From NCBI GenBank assembly GCA_019722365.1, contig JADFUC010000954.1:186001-250000 (forward strand): a DNA stretch of 64,000 bases. Reading direction: 5' to 3'. A program made the position numbers and the translations under genes. Below the pieces are notes generated by a model that was not told the DNA's origin, did no database searches, and saw only the letters and a list, made by a program, of their open reading frames with translations. Source of the DNA: Lithospermum erythrorhizon (Eukaryota; Streptophyta; Magnoliopsida; Boraginales; Boraginaceae). Shown piece after piece: positions 1 to 16,814 of the stretch (position 1 is the stretch's first letter; the number at the start of each line of letters is the position of its first letter).

Positions 1-63
1 TTGTTTCTGAGAAAGATTTCTCATGTTTTGGTTTTGCAGCACTTGAGCTTATTTGCTTTATAG

Positions 64-1072
64 CTGCGTCCAAAGGAAACGAGAAATGTGTTCTTCTGCT
101 TCTGGAATTCGGGGCTGATCCTAATACCAGAGGTATTTCCTACAACAGAATTGTTTCTTCATTTAGAAAAAAGTGCAGGTACTAATTACGTTTCATTGTG
201 CAGATTCAGAAGGAAATGTACCAATGTGGGAGGCGATATTGGAGAAACATGATTCTGTTGTCAGGATACTCAAAGATAATGGTGCTAACTTATCTTCTGG
301 TGATGTTGGTCAATATGCATGTGTAGCTGCAGAGAAAAATGATTTGGAGTTGCTGAAGAAAATCATAAGCCTTGGGGGAGATGTAATGCACCCTATGAGT
401 AATGGAACTTCAGCACTTCATGTGGCTGTCTGTGAAGGTAATATTGAGATAGTCAAGGTTCTCTTGGAAAAAAATGCAGATATTGACCAAGTAGACGAAA
501 ATGGTTGGTCGTCAAGGGAGCTAGCCGAGCAACAAGGCCATGAAGAGATTAAAGCTCTTTTCATTTCCATCGAAGAGGGCAAAACTCAGCCTGCTGTTTC
601 CGTTCCTGAGGCAAGGAGAGTACGTTTCTTGGGAAGATTCAAAAGTGAACCAGTGATATCTCCCATGTCTCAAGATGATTCATCATCATTTAAAGAAGGT
701 TCAGGATCATGGGGGCAATCGAGAATAAGGCGTAGGACTGATAACTATAGCAACTCATTGTTTGGAATTATATCAGCCGCAAGTTCTAATGCTCGTGGTG
801 ACTCGGTTTCAACTCGATATCAGGCTGCAACTGATCCAAACACTAAAAACTATGTCGCTAGAGTGACAATAAGCTGGCCAGAGAAGTCGGATAGTGAGGG
901 GAAGCTCGTGCTCCTTCCAGGCAGCTTTCAAGAATTACTAGAGATCGGTAGCAAAAAGTATGGTTCCTTACCTGCCAAAGTTCTGACCAAAGATGGTGCT
1001 GAGGTCGATAGCATAGAGTTGATTAGAGATGGTGATCATCTAGTTTTCTCAAGTAATGGTGAAAATGTATGA
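64..1072 (+). CDS. AKT1: AKT1-like inward-rectifying K+ channel, C-terminal part (gene cut by window start)
   Basis: Last two exons of a Shaker-type plant K+ channel, which takes up K+ at the plasma membrane, mainly in roots. Exons read as 64-132 and 204-1072 (intron 133-203, GT..AG; the junction restores the codon for Asp in a DSEGN motif). The first visible residues, AASKGNEKCVLLLLEFGADPN, belong to an ankyrin repeat. More ankyrin repeats follow (NGTSALHVAVCEGN, LLEKNADIDQVDENGWS). After a Ser-rich linker comes a C-terminal KHA domain (RVTISWPEKS ... LPGSFQELLEIGSKKYG), ending in TGA at 1070-1072. This order (ankyrin, linker, KHA) is that of AKT1-group channels. The voltage sensor, pore and cyclic-nucleotide-binding domain lie outside the window. 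The acceptor of the first exon could instead be at about 38, but that would add residues that do not fit the family. Family call firm; exact paralogue inferred. Confidence 0.9.
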
Positions 1073-2514
1073 AATTACCAACATTTTTGAAGACTACTTA
1101 ATTGAAAATTTTCCGAGTATTTCTCCATTCCATATCTACAAGCTTTTGTAGTGAAGGTTGATGCCACTAATTCATACTAGATCATAACGTGTACATAAAT
1201 TCAAAACTGTTTCCCTCAACATTTAGCTAATTGATTCACAGATCCATATAGATCATTTTTGCCCCTAGTTGTGGTAGTCTTGTAGAACATCTAGGCACTC
1301 TTATGTACCAATGATTTTACTGTAAACAGAAATCCACAACCATCAAAATCCCAGGGGAATCATATATGAATATACAACAAATTTAGATCAAATTTAGGTT
1401 ATAGCAAAACTGAGGTAGAAAGTTGAAGGCCTCTGTAATGTAAATCTTTCCAAGTTTTTATTTATTATTCTTTTAGAGCTGTGCATTTATTAAATTTGCA
1501 ACACCTTGGGTTATGAAAGATTATGCTCCGGTAACCTCCAATTACATATATTGTATAGGAGAGAAACCACTACAGAAACTATACAGTGCAAAATAGTTTC
1601 TTTAAAATTCTTTTTGTAGAAATTTTAATTTCTATCTGTATAGGAGCAAACTTTATGAGCTTTCATAAGAAGCTCCAAATTACAGTTAAACTTCAGCAAA
1701 ACTGCAATCACCTCACAAGCTTCGGCAAAACTGCACACATCAGGAGGGCAAGGGAATCCATACTAGTAATTTTGCTTTGTAGGTGGGAAAGACCATAAAA
1801 GTTTAGTTGTGTTTACTTTCTGCTTCTTGTATAAGGGGAAGATAGAACCACTACGCCTAGTGACCACGGACATTTTAGTTATAATGACAAGTGCCGATTT
1901 TTTTTTTGAAAAACGACCCCTATCATGTGTTTTCAGCACCTTTTATGTGCAAGAAAAGAGCCACCTCCATAATGAAACCTCTCATCTCCTTGCCTTCCAC
2001 CACTCTCCATCATCCCTTTTTCATGCATGCCCTAAGCTAAAATTAGGCTCTTTCCAAAATGAGTGTGCTGCTTAAAAACTCAAAACCATAGTCTCAAACT
2101 AGTAAAAACCTAAAAACAGGAGTCTACGTCATGTAAAGGATATAATTAAATATGACTGCAAACACAGTGAAAATCTTGCAAAAGATGGGCATACAAACTG
2201 CAGAAAAAATTGATAATTCGTCTGCCTAGATCAGAGGATAGCAATATTGATTTAGAGTTGTAGAGCATGGCTACAAACTCGAACAAAGTTCCAATAAAAA
2301 AAGTAAGCATAAAGAGAAAGGTACATACATCAATTGAACAATTCAGAGGAAATAAGTGACAGTTTAAACCAGATGTACCAATTCATTCAAATCTTGGTTT
2401 ACAAAACATAAAGTTATAGCACTTGTCCCAGATTAAGAGATGCATCATTAAGATGCTTTCCCAATGCATCACCTGCACTATAAGCAGCCTCGGCGAAACA
2501 TCATAATGCTCTCC
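1073..2514. other. Convergent intergenic region between the K+ channel and RPT6
   Basis: This stretch should hold the 3' UTRs of two convergent genes. I see no coding potential in it: the short open frames at 1586-1798 and 1809-2075 have no recognisable domain and low-complexity composition. No clear transposon ends were seen. Confidence 0.6.
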
Positions 2515-8176
<5,662 letters not shown>

Positions 8177-8419
8177 GCTTTTGGGGGTGAATTTTATCAA
8201 GATTGGTTTTTGGTTTTCTGGGGTTTCTTGTGTGGGAAGAAGAGAATAAAGGGGTAGTGTTGGATTGTTGCCAAATATTTTTATTTTCTATATTATTAGC
8301 TTTACAAAAATTTATATTATATTATACCAATAATGAACAAAGTTAAATATAAATTTTCATCCTTAAAATATACACATGTAAATACTACAAGATCTTAAAA
8401 ATGATAATAAATGAAAATT

Positions 8420-8600
8420 GAGAAATCTACAGAAAATTTAGAAATCGGTTTGGTTCGGTTCTATTATTTTAAAGTTCGAACCTAAATTGGTTCGGTTCCC
8501 CCAGAGGCCGAACCTAAATCGGTTCGGTTCCGAAAATTTGGGTTATTTTCGGTTTGGTTTCTGTCGGTTCTGGTCGGTTTCGAATTTTGTGCACACCTCT
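8420..8600. repeat. GGTTCGGTT-rich simple or transposon-derived repeat
   Basis: The motif CGGTTTGGTTCGGTTC and variants occur about eight times in 180 bases, mostly direct, with a CCGAACCTAAA counterpart. This kind of sequence is common in plant intergenic repeats. No TIRs or target-site duplications were identified. Confidence 0.45.
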
Positions 8601-8854
8601 AACTAGAATACCATAGAGGAGTTAATTACGGGATATGTTTTGTGAGTTTTTGTTTGTGGGTCGAGTTTGGAAGAAGAGAATAAAGGGGGAGTGTTGGATT
8701 GTTAGGTTTTACAAAAATGTGAAACCGTCACACTAACGACCCTCGAAGTCTCTGTGTTAGAGTACCACGGAGTAGTTAATAGCGGGATGTGTTTTGTGTG
8801 TTTTTGTTTGTGGGTCAAGTTGGATATGAAAGTCCAATCTCAGATAATCGAATG

Positions 8855-8965
8855 GTCTAGGGGTTGAGCGAGCACTTGATACTTAAGGTCGATGATTCGA
8901 ATCTCATTATAGGGGATGAGGGTTGAGAAATATTGTAGTATTACCTATTAAGAAAAAAGGTCCAA
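8855..8965 (+). mobile_element. tRNA-derived SINE copy 1
   Basis: Contains an A-box-like stretch (TGGTCTAGGGGTTGAGCG) and, about 45 bases later, a B-box-like stretch (GATTCGAATCTCATT) followed by a GGGGATGAGGG body. The spacing and motifs are those of RNA polymerase III internal promoters in plant SINEs. It does not fold into a sensible tRNA. Related copies on the minus strand lie at 14735-14845 and 37615-37715. Confidence 0.55.
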
Positions 8966-9911
8966 CTTTTTTATTATTGGAAGGCTAAAATTCATCTTGC
9001 CTCTAAACTTTAATTATGTGATCAAAATGGATACTCAACTTTGAATAGATCAGTTTGCCTCTTGAACTTATTTATAAATCAATTTGTCTTTGAATAAGGA
9101 AAAATTATGAATTACAAAATATTAAAACTTTGTGATAAACTTTTAAATAAATAATAAATTGAGTCATTTTTAATAAATCAACAAACTTAGTTGAAATTTA
9201 AATATTAAAAAATATATGACCTCCACTTCTTCGATGCACCTTTCCCTCCGAAACCCTACTAGCATTACAAAACCTCTCAGGAACACTATGATCCCTTCAC
9301 TTTTCATAAACATACAGATAAAAAATCTAATGACATTAGATATATGAGATGCACTTCTCATATTTTACCAATGGTTTCATGGCAGATTCGTTGAGCAACA
9401 CCTTATTATAGTTGAACCTTGCCAACAACCAACTTTCACGAACAATTCCAACTTTGAGGATAAATTATTTATGTTATAGTTGAACCTTGTAAGATAACCC
9501 AAATTCATTATCTATTTAAAAGTGTACCCCAAAACTTCATCTTCCCCACCAACTCACCCTCCATTACTTTCACCATCAACCAAACTAAGGGTTTTAGGAT
9601 GCACTAGAGCCAACATGAAATTAGGGCAATAACCCCTTTCTGGAAATTTTTAGGTCCTGGTTAGGTTCAAACTAGGGCAATAATTCTTTTTTGGAAATTT
9701 CTAAAATCGAATAGAACCTTCATGTTCTTTTACATGCCTAAAATATATGGGTTTCAAGAATGAAAAATCATCTAATAAGCAATGTAAGAAAAGTAATTGA
9801 GTTTATTGAAAATGTTTTTTAATATTCACCAAGTATTTATGTCATGTAGGGCTTATTTTTCAATTTTGTAGGTTAGAGACCCCGTCTCGGGGTAAAATTG
9901 TAACCGCAACA

Positions 9912-10025
9912 CGAATCATCTTTGTGGTATACAATGACACTAGAACGGGTACCGAATCATCTTTGTGGTATACAATGACACTAGAACAGGTACCAAATCA
10001 TCTTTGTGGTATACAATGACACTAG
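9912..10025. repeat. 41-bp minisatellite, about 2.8 copies
   Basis: The unit beginning CGAATCATCTTTGTGGTATA starts at 9912, 9953 and 9994, an exact 41-base period with only a few substitutions (GAACGGG/GAACAGG, CCGAAT/CCAAAT). The last copy is truncated after 'gacactagg'. Near identity suggests recent expansion. Confidence 0.85.
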
Positions 10026-10199
10026 GCATTTTACCAAACTTGAATTGAATCAAAGATTAAATAGGGTTTAAGACTTTAAGTCAAATAACTCGACTAGAAA
10101 AACATGATTTGGTGGTTCAAATTGAATTTCAAACCTTAATGTTATGCTCAATCGATTTTGAGACATAAATATTATGGATAATTATTAAAGGATTAATAG

Positions 10200-10475
10200 A
10201 AGGGGCAATCACCTATGTTTACAAGATGTTTTCATTCGATCACTATGTTTCAAACCGTCCCAGTCGATCACCTATCTTTAAAAATAATCCAGTCGATCGC
10301 CCATTTCGTCACGTGAGGAACCCATGACTTTTTAGTAAGGGCATTTTTGTCTTTTCACTTAATCGAATAGGTGATAGACTGGAACTTTTTCAAAGATATG
10401 TGATCGACTAGGACGGTTTGAAACATAGGTGATCGACTGGAAACATTGAGTAAACATAGGTGATCGACTGGTAAT
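10200..10475. mobile_element. Palindromic (foldback/MITE-like) element built on a GGTGATCGACTGG motif
   Basis: The left half reads CAATCACCTATGTTTAC ... CAAACCGTCCCAGTCGATCACCT ('cagtcgatc' again near 10290). The right half is the inverse: GATCGACTAGGACGGTTTG, AACATAGGTGATCGACTGG twice. The centre holds CGTCACGTGAGGAACCC. Arms are roughly 100 bases. A diverged copy lies at 11270-11470. No coding content. Confidence 0.55.
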
Positions 10476-11269
10476 ATTAAAAAAATATAGGTAAACATAA
10501 CGAAGCCAATTTAGTCAATTTCATATTTAAACGTTCTTAATGACCCAAAACACTTCTATTGTAACATTTGATACCCATTTCTCCCCTCAATTTTTGTTAC
10601 TTCTCGGATTTCAATTTATAAAATAATTTTTCATATCAATGCATAACCAAATTGGCTTCCCTAAATTTTTTATACTTATTTTATTTCTCCCATTTTGCAA
10701 TACTCAAAACGGAGTCATACTGGTTTGACTTCAAGATTCAGTCTTTCACCTCCGCAGAGTCGTGATGGAGAGATATAGAGAAAAGCGAGAAATGGGGGTA
10801 GAAAGAAAGCTATAAAAATGGGGTGGATTATAATTGAAAAGTGGCATTCTTGCAATCCTCGGTCCTAGCTTGCTAGCAATGCTCAAATTGGCAAGCTCTT
10901 CGCACCAACACAGTCTGTCGGTCTTTCACCTTCGCGGTGTCATGCTGGTTTGAATTCAAGATTCGGTCAATGACTATCTTCCCAATTTCGATATGTGTGT
11001 GTAGGTTGAGTTCGAGTAAATTCACTGATGTCTTATTTTCTTATTTTGGTGCAGTTCAATATGTTAAATGGAAATGGAGTTTGAATTAGGAGGGAAGATG
11101 AAGATGATTAAGATTACTAATTTGTAGAAGAAATTGAGAGCGAAATTGTAATTAAGGAGAGAAAGGAGGTTCAATGTTATAAGAGAAGTATTTTGGGTCA
11201 TTAATAACATTTAAATATTTAACTAACTAAATTACATCCGGCTATTCACGCAATAGTATGAGTCGATAC

Positions 11270-11470
11270 TTTAAATGTTTCACCGTGTTTGAGTGGATAC
11301 TTTATGTTTGGCTTGATGCCGATCGATCGCTATCTTTGAAAAAGTTTCTGATCCCGATCAAGTTAGATTAGTTAAATAAAAACAAAATAACACTTCTTAA
11401 AGTCGTGTTCCTCACGGTGATAGAATAGGTGATCTTGGAATATTTTAAAGATAGGCGATAAACATTTACT
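11270..11470. mobile_element. Diverged second copy of the palindromic element at 10.2 kb
   Basis: Shares the internal CGTGTTCCTCACGGTGA (inverse of CGTCACGTGAGGAAC at about 10310) and arms with GCTATCTTTGAAAAAGTTTC against 'aatattttaaagataggcgat'. More decayed than the first copy and in opposite orientation. Confidence 0.4.
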
Positions 11471-11882
11471 CTCAGCTAGCTTTATCTTATATAATTATAT
11501 GTGATTGCAGTACGATTAACTCATTATTAAATTAATAATGTGTATTAATGAACTAAATAAAAAGAAACAAGATTGGTCCTCACAATCTGCTACATGAACT
11601 GAAAATAATTTTTCTGGGACAATATTGCTGCAAACAAGATTGGTCCTCAACTTGATGCAATGCAAAGTTTTCTGGGACAATATTGCTGTTACACAGCAAT
11701 GAAGCTCTATATGAAATTGGATCTATAACTATAAATAAACAATTACATGAGGAAGTAATATGAATGCTTCTACCTACTATTTGATTCACAAGATATAAAA
11801 ACACAACAGAATTCATGAATCTTGGACCAAGTGGAATTTCCTAATCTGTTAGAATTTCCCCAGAGCCTTGTTCAATTGTTGC

Positions 11883-14800
11883 TCAAGGTTTAGAGTGGTA
11901 ACCCCATGGGTTCTGACTTGCCCACCTCCAGTGATCTCTGCACATATCATCGACGCCAAACTTTGCCCTAAGGAAAAAGAAAATGCACTTTGATGCTAAG
12001 ATTCTTTCAAGGATAGATTGGGCAATGTGAGATATGGGAGCTCAAACATCAGGGTGGAAACCATAATATTGGAAATCCACTAACAAACTCCAAAGATATT
12101 TAAAGGTCGACATCGATGGCTATAGAAAGCCTTGACAAGATTATTGCTTGCAATGATCTATGACCATCAATGTGGGGGAAAACACTTACTTCCAACCGAG
12201 GTCTTTCTCAGCTTTTTCTGTTGAAGCATAGACAGCTGTAGCATCTCCTGGTCTTCTCGGGGACAATTTGATAGTTATTTTCTGAGAACAGGCAAAGTGT
12301 TTAAAATCCATTGGAATATTCTTCTAAATTTACCAGGTTAAGCAATGGAAGAAATACCAGAGTGGGTTCGAAAGAAATACAGCATCTGTTAAGAGAGAGA
12401 GGCAATACCTTGCCTGATGCTCTCTCGAAAGCTGCTACCATTTCAAATACAGACGTGCCACAACCAGTACCCAAGTTATATGCAACACAACCTGACAGGT
12501 GAAGATTAAAACATGACTTGCGAACCTGTAATGATCTAAAGTATTTATTGCATAAAAAATGTACTCATATTATCAAGAGAAAAATGGCGCATCATTACAT
12601 CGATGGAGTTTACAAAGGACCTGATTTAATTACCTACATCATCTCTTGAAAAAAGCTTCCGGAGGGCAGCAACATGACCATCTGCAAGATCCATAACATG
12701 GATGTAGTCTCGGATCTGCAAAGCTAAATTAGATAAGAACCAATGAATAAATAAATTATTATACTCCATATACTGTTATATATTTCCACAAAGTAAGATA
12801 TAAAGTGGAATATTGAGTAATACTACTAATGAGTACTAGCGATGATAAGCTTTTCAGTCCACAACCATAAGTTCCAAAACCCTTGTTAAATAAAGAGGCT
12901 AGTAAATAAAAATCGTTGTAACCAAATCACATACCGCACTACCATCTGGTGTGGGATAATCATTTCCATATACATTCAACTCGGGCAATCTACCAACAAC
13001 AACTTGTTGTATGAAGGGCATGAGATTATTTGGTACGCCCTTGGGATTTTCTCCAAGTTTTCCACTCTCATGGGCACCCACGGGATTGAAATATCTTAGC
13101 AGAACAATATTCCATTCTGGATCTGCTTTATGAATATCTCTAGCAAAGTCTTCAAGGATCAACTGATAGGAAGGAAGAAAGTTTAATAATAAGACCAAGC
13201 GTACATCTTGACAAGTTTAAAAATGGTTTTATATAAACTTGGACATGGAAACACAAGATCAGCAAGTAGACCTTCATATGTGTTTAAGTCTTTAAGAGTA
13301 CCTTTGTACGTCCATAAGGATTCATAGCCTTCAACTCAAAGTCTTCCTCATATGGAACTTGATCTTGTTGGCCATAGACTGCTGCAGATGACGAGAACAC
13401 CAACTGCAGAGACACATAAAATCCTCATTTTAGCAGAGTCAACATTTGTCAGCCAAGTCAATCACACTAATGAACACCACACAGATTAGTAAATGAAGCT
13501 CCATAATGACAAATAACATAGATAGGTTACTTTTAAATGTCATTGATGTAAAAATAATGAGACTAAATTTTGGAAAGAAGAAATAAAACAATAGGTCCAG
13601 ATGCACCTTATAAAAGTTAAACATGTACAGTTTTAAACTGTAGGTATCATTATAAATCCACGACAATTAATAGTTTCAATACAAATTGATCAATAAGAAC
13701 TGCCTTAGCTGAGATTAGGTAAAACATTGTCAACTATGTTCTTTAGGTATTCTTCTTGAATTCCTACTTGAAAGACAGTGAAACACAGAAGAACTCCTGA
13801 ATACAAACTTCTGTAGAGAGAATTCAAACCTTCTTACAGTTGTGCTTCTCCATAGTTCTTAACAAATGTATTGACCCAATCACGTTATTATCATAGTAGC
13901 GGAAAGGGTAAGCAACACTCTCGCCAACAGCTTTAAGTCCAGCAAAGTGGACAACAGCTTCAAACCTATTATTCAATTCAAGGACATGATGATAATCACC
14001 CCACCAATTCATAATCCATGCAGACAGATGCAACATGAACTTTAAGAGTAGAAATATGAGCAAATTATGAGAAGTATATCAGTCCACTGAATACTCTAAC
14101 TTAACCTCAGTCTTTTACCAATTTTAAAAATTCACGCACTCTTCTATAACATCATTTTACCATAATAAATTGTCTCTATGTTTTGAGGAAACAGGTTCAT
14201 TTCTAGTGATGCGTAAAACTACTACCTCCCCATCCCAAAAAATATATTTAAGTATTGGCTTTCGATGGTTGAACATTTAAAATTCTAACTCAAATATTTT
14301 TCGTATGGTCGATAATATTCGGTGAAAAATATATATGAATGGATCGCATTTTCAATCCACTTCACTGTGAATAAGATAATTTTGATTCAAACCAAATTTC
14401 TTTACTAACAATTAAGGACTCCAAGTTTGTTAAGTTTGATCATCAAAAGTCAAACATGACAATATTTTTTAGATGGAGGGATTATTACACAAATTAACTG
14501 CAAGTAGATAGCTGAGCTACTTACTTCCATTTAACAAATAAGTTCTCCAAATCATCTAAGCTCCTGATATCACCCTGCAAAAAAGATTAGGGTAGCGAAA
14601 TCATAACCTGAACTCTGGTACTTACAAATAACATCATCAGCATAATTTTTATGTCAAGTGTAATTGGATTTTTTTTTACCTAATTCATTCAGAGATTCTT
14701 CCACAACTCACATGATTCATTTTCCTTTTTTCTTTTTTGATAGACGATTATAATAATTCATAACCCTTTTCCCCTACATGAGAATCGAACCCAGACCTCA

Positions 14801-15503
14801 AGGTACCTGTTTGCTAGTTCAACCACTAGACCAATGGATGTTCTCCATGATTCATTTTCCAATTCTGCATTTTGCTAGACATAACTGTCTTAAATGTCTA
14901 ATTTACTAAAAAAATCTGACAAACCCCACTTCTAAATACTCTCAAAGTTCTCTTCTTTAATTTGATGGCATTCATAGAATCCTACATCTATTAACAAAAA
15001 CAAAAACTAATGTTCCAAATTACCCACATTATATCAAGTCATGTGTAACACAATCACAAATGGACGTAGATGCAGAGATATGCCGAAGAAGAGTTGTACT
15101 ATATCCAAGTAACTATGAGTTCATGGGGTTAACATATGGAATGATCCAAAGTTATATTCGTATACCGACCCAACTTAGTTCGGTTATATGAAGTCCAAGG
15201 TAACAAAAAACATTACAATAATATAACACAAGTTACAAATACAAGACTTGGATAAACTCAAAAAGGAAAAGAAACAATAAAAAAATAAAAAATCCCATCT
15301 CAACATACCAAATGGAAATCAAGATTCTTGGTCAATTCAGGTCCAGCTAACTCTCTGACCCTATTAATTGCCTCTTCAACAGCATTAACAAGATTATCAA
15401 AAATTGAAACCAAAAAACCTTCTTTAAGAAGCTGCAATACTGTATGTGAACCTATAAATCCAGCTCCACCAGTCACCAAGATCCTCTTTTCCCCCCTTTC
15501 CAT
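11883..15503 (-). CDS. UGE: UDP-glucose 4-epimerase (complete, 9 exons)
   Basis: Interconverts UDP-glucose and UDP-galactose using bound NAD+; supplies galactose for cell-wall polymers and galactolipids; cytosolic. Exons in transcript order: 15503-15309, 14574-14525, 13965-13830, 13403-13302, 13162-12935, 12715-12634, 12491-12409, 12281-12190, 11967-11883, all GT-AG and in phase, giving 350 residues, the family's usual length. Seen: Rossmann motif [10 protein letters not shown] (11-20), [12 protein letters not shown], the catalytic Ser region SSSAAVYG (131-138), the YGRTK (Y157/K161) catalytic pair, [40 protein letters not shown], and NPWGYHSKP at the C-terminus. Position 135 is Ala where most family members have Thr (SSSATVYG). 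Introns 1 and 2 carry a SINE and a Stowaway-like MITE. The start is the only upstream Met that gives the conserved N-terminus. Confidence 0.96.
14222..14482. mobile_element. Stowaway-like MITE in UGE intron 2
   Basis: Left end CTACCTCCCCATCCC and right end GATGGAGGGAT are inverted matches to the CTCCCTCCGT-type Stowaway terminus, flanked by TA on both sides (14220-14221; about 14483-14484). About 260 bases, AT-rich, no coding content. Confidence 0.6.
14735..14845 (-). mobile_element. tRNA-derived SINE copy 2 in UGE intron 1
   Basis: On the minus strand it reads TTGGTCTAGTGGTTGAACTA (A-box-like), then GGTCTGGGTTCGATTCTCAT (B-box-like), then a GTAGGGGAAAAGGG body. The forward strand shows GAGAATCGAACCCAGACC. 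It lies in the same orientation as the host gene. Confidence 0.6.
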
Positions 15504-16814
15504 AATAACCCCAAATGGAAATTAATTACAAACTATAAAAAATATGGTTTCTTTTTATTTATTGTATAAAAATAGAGAGAATACCAATAAATTGTTTTAA
15601 AAATGGGATTTTTGGACAAGAATAAGGTAATGTATATACTATGTTGATGGTGGACAAATGGACAACGTTGTCTGAATCATACAGATGTATTTGCAAAAAA
15701 GGAAAGAGTGAAGAAATGTGGACTTTGAATTAATGGAGAACTTGTCGGAATCAAGTCATGCACAAGTGTGAAATGATTAGATAGAATCAAAGACTAGAAT
15801 CTAGCCCAACAACTGATAATTGAGGAGTTTTAACTTTTAAAACTAGAATCCGAGTCTTATTATAACGACTAAAATTAAGACTGTTTTGATAATTAATTGA
15901 ATTATTATGATTAGTTAGTACTTACTCTATGTTAAATTTTTTATTATGTTTAATTTTCATGTACGAACATTATTAATTCAAAATCATTTGAATTTCTTCC
16001 TCGATAAAATAACATTCGATTACTAAAATCAGTTAGCGGTCAGCGTAAAGGTCGAAGCGGACGGAATGGGCGATTGATTGGGTTTTATAGCGCATGTTGA
16101 TGGGTGGAATGGCCAAAAGTGCGACGTAGTAAGCGGAATGCAAACCACGTGGATGTTTGCACAAATTAATTTATAAATATAAACATGATCTACATGACAC
16201 TATCAAAATCTTAAATATAAAATATTCACAGAACAGCCATATATTGTCTGTGTAATTGTGTGCTTGCTTCCTGCCTAATAACAAGTAATAAAGCCAAGCC
16301 GACACCATGAATTATGAAGCATTCAATATTGACTAAATTGTATATTTGGTCCAAATAAATGGCGTATCGACATGATTATTTGGTCGAATTAAATGTGAAT
16401 ATTATGTTTTGAAACAATATTGAATAAAGGGACGGACGATCCGTATGTAGCTGAATAAGTCCATATGCTACGGTTTATTGCAAAAGATGGAGGGTATCAA
16501 TATGTTTGATTTGATTGCAAAGATGAGGAGTGTCCCCCTCCAAACACTACCTGAAAAATCTCCAACTATGGTCCCAAATCATTTGCCTAGATCACTGATG
16601 AGTATTTTGTGGGAGCTAAGTTTTTGCCAAAATGTAAGGTCATATAATAACATTAAAAGACATAATTTCTCATCCATTGGTAATCTTTAAACAAGGTTGA
16701 CCATGTACCGTATCAAACTATCATCACCATATATATATCGAGTACTGATAATTTAATTAATTAATTAGCCCTGGAATATCCTTAAGAAATCCCCCAAAAA
16801 TTAACAATACAATA
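15504..16814. other. Divergent intergenic region between UGE and the NIP gene
   Basis: This stretch should hold both promoters. A TATA-rich run at about 16722-16738 (ATATATATATCG) lies about 80 bases before the NIP ATG and is a plausible core promoter. No repeat family or coding frame was recognised. Confidence 0.5.
16722..16740 (+). promoter_or_regulatory. Possible TATA element of the NIP gene
   Basis: The run CATATATATATCGAG lies 75-93 bases upstream of the ATG at 16815. TATA repeats are frequent in this AT-rich DNA, so the assignment rests only on position. Confidence 0.3.

Larger units (their letters stand above)
8177..11882. other. Intergenic spacer between RPT6 and UGE
   Basis: Both neighbours are on the minus strand. 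Upstream of RPT6 (8177-8300) is its presumed promoter and leader. The rest is AT-rich and filled by the repeats listed separately (8420-8600, 8855-8965, 9912-10025, 10200-10475, 11270-11470). Nothing coding was recognised; the frame at 9170-9361 is chance. Confidence 0.6.

Noticed and set aside
14735..14845. tRNA gene
   Set aside because: A and B boxes are present but no acceptor stem or anticodon arm can be drawn; SINE is the better explanation.
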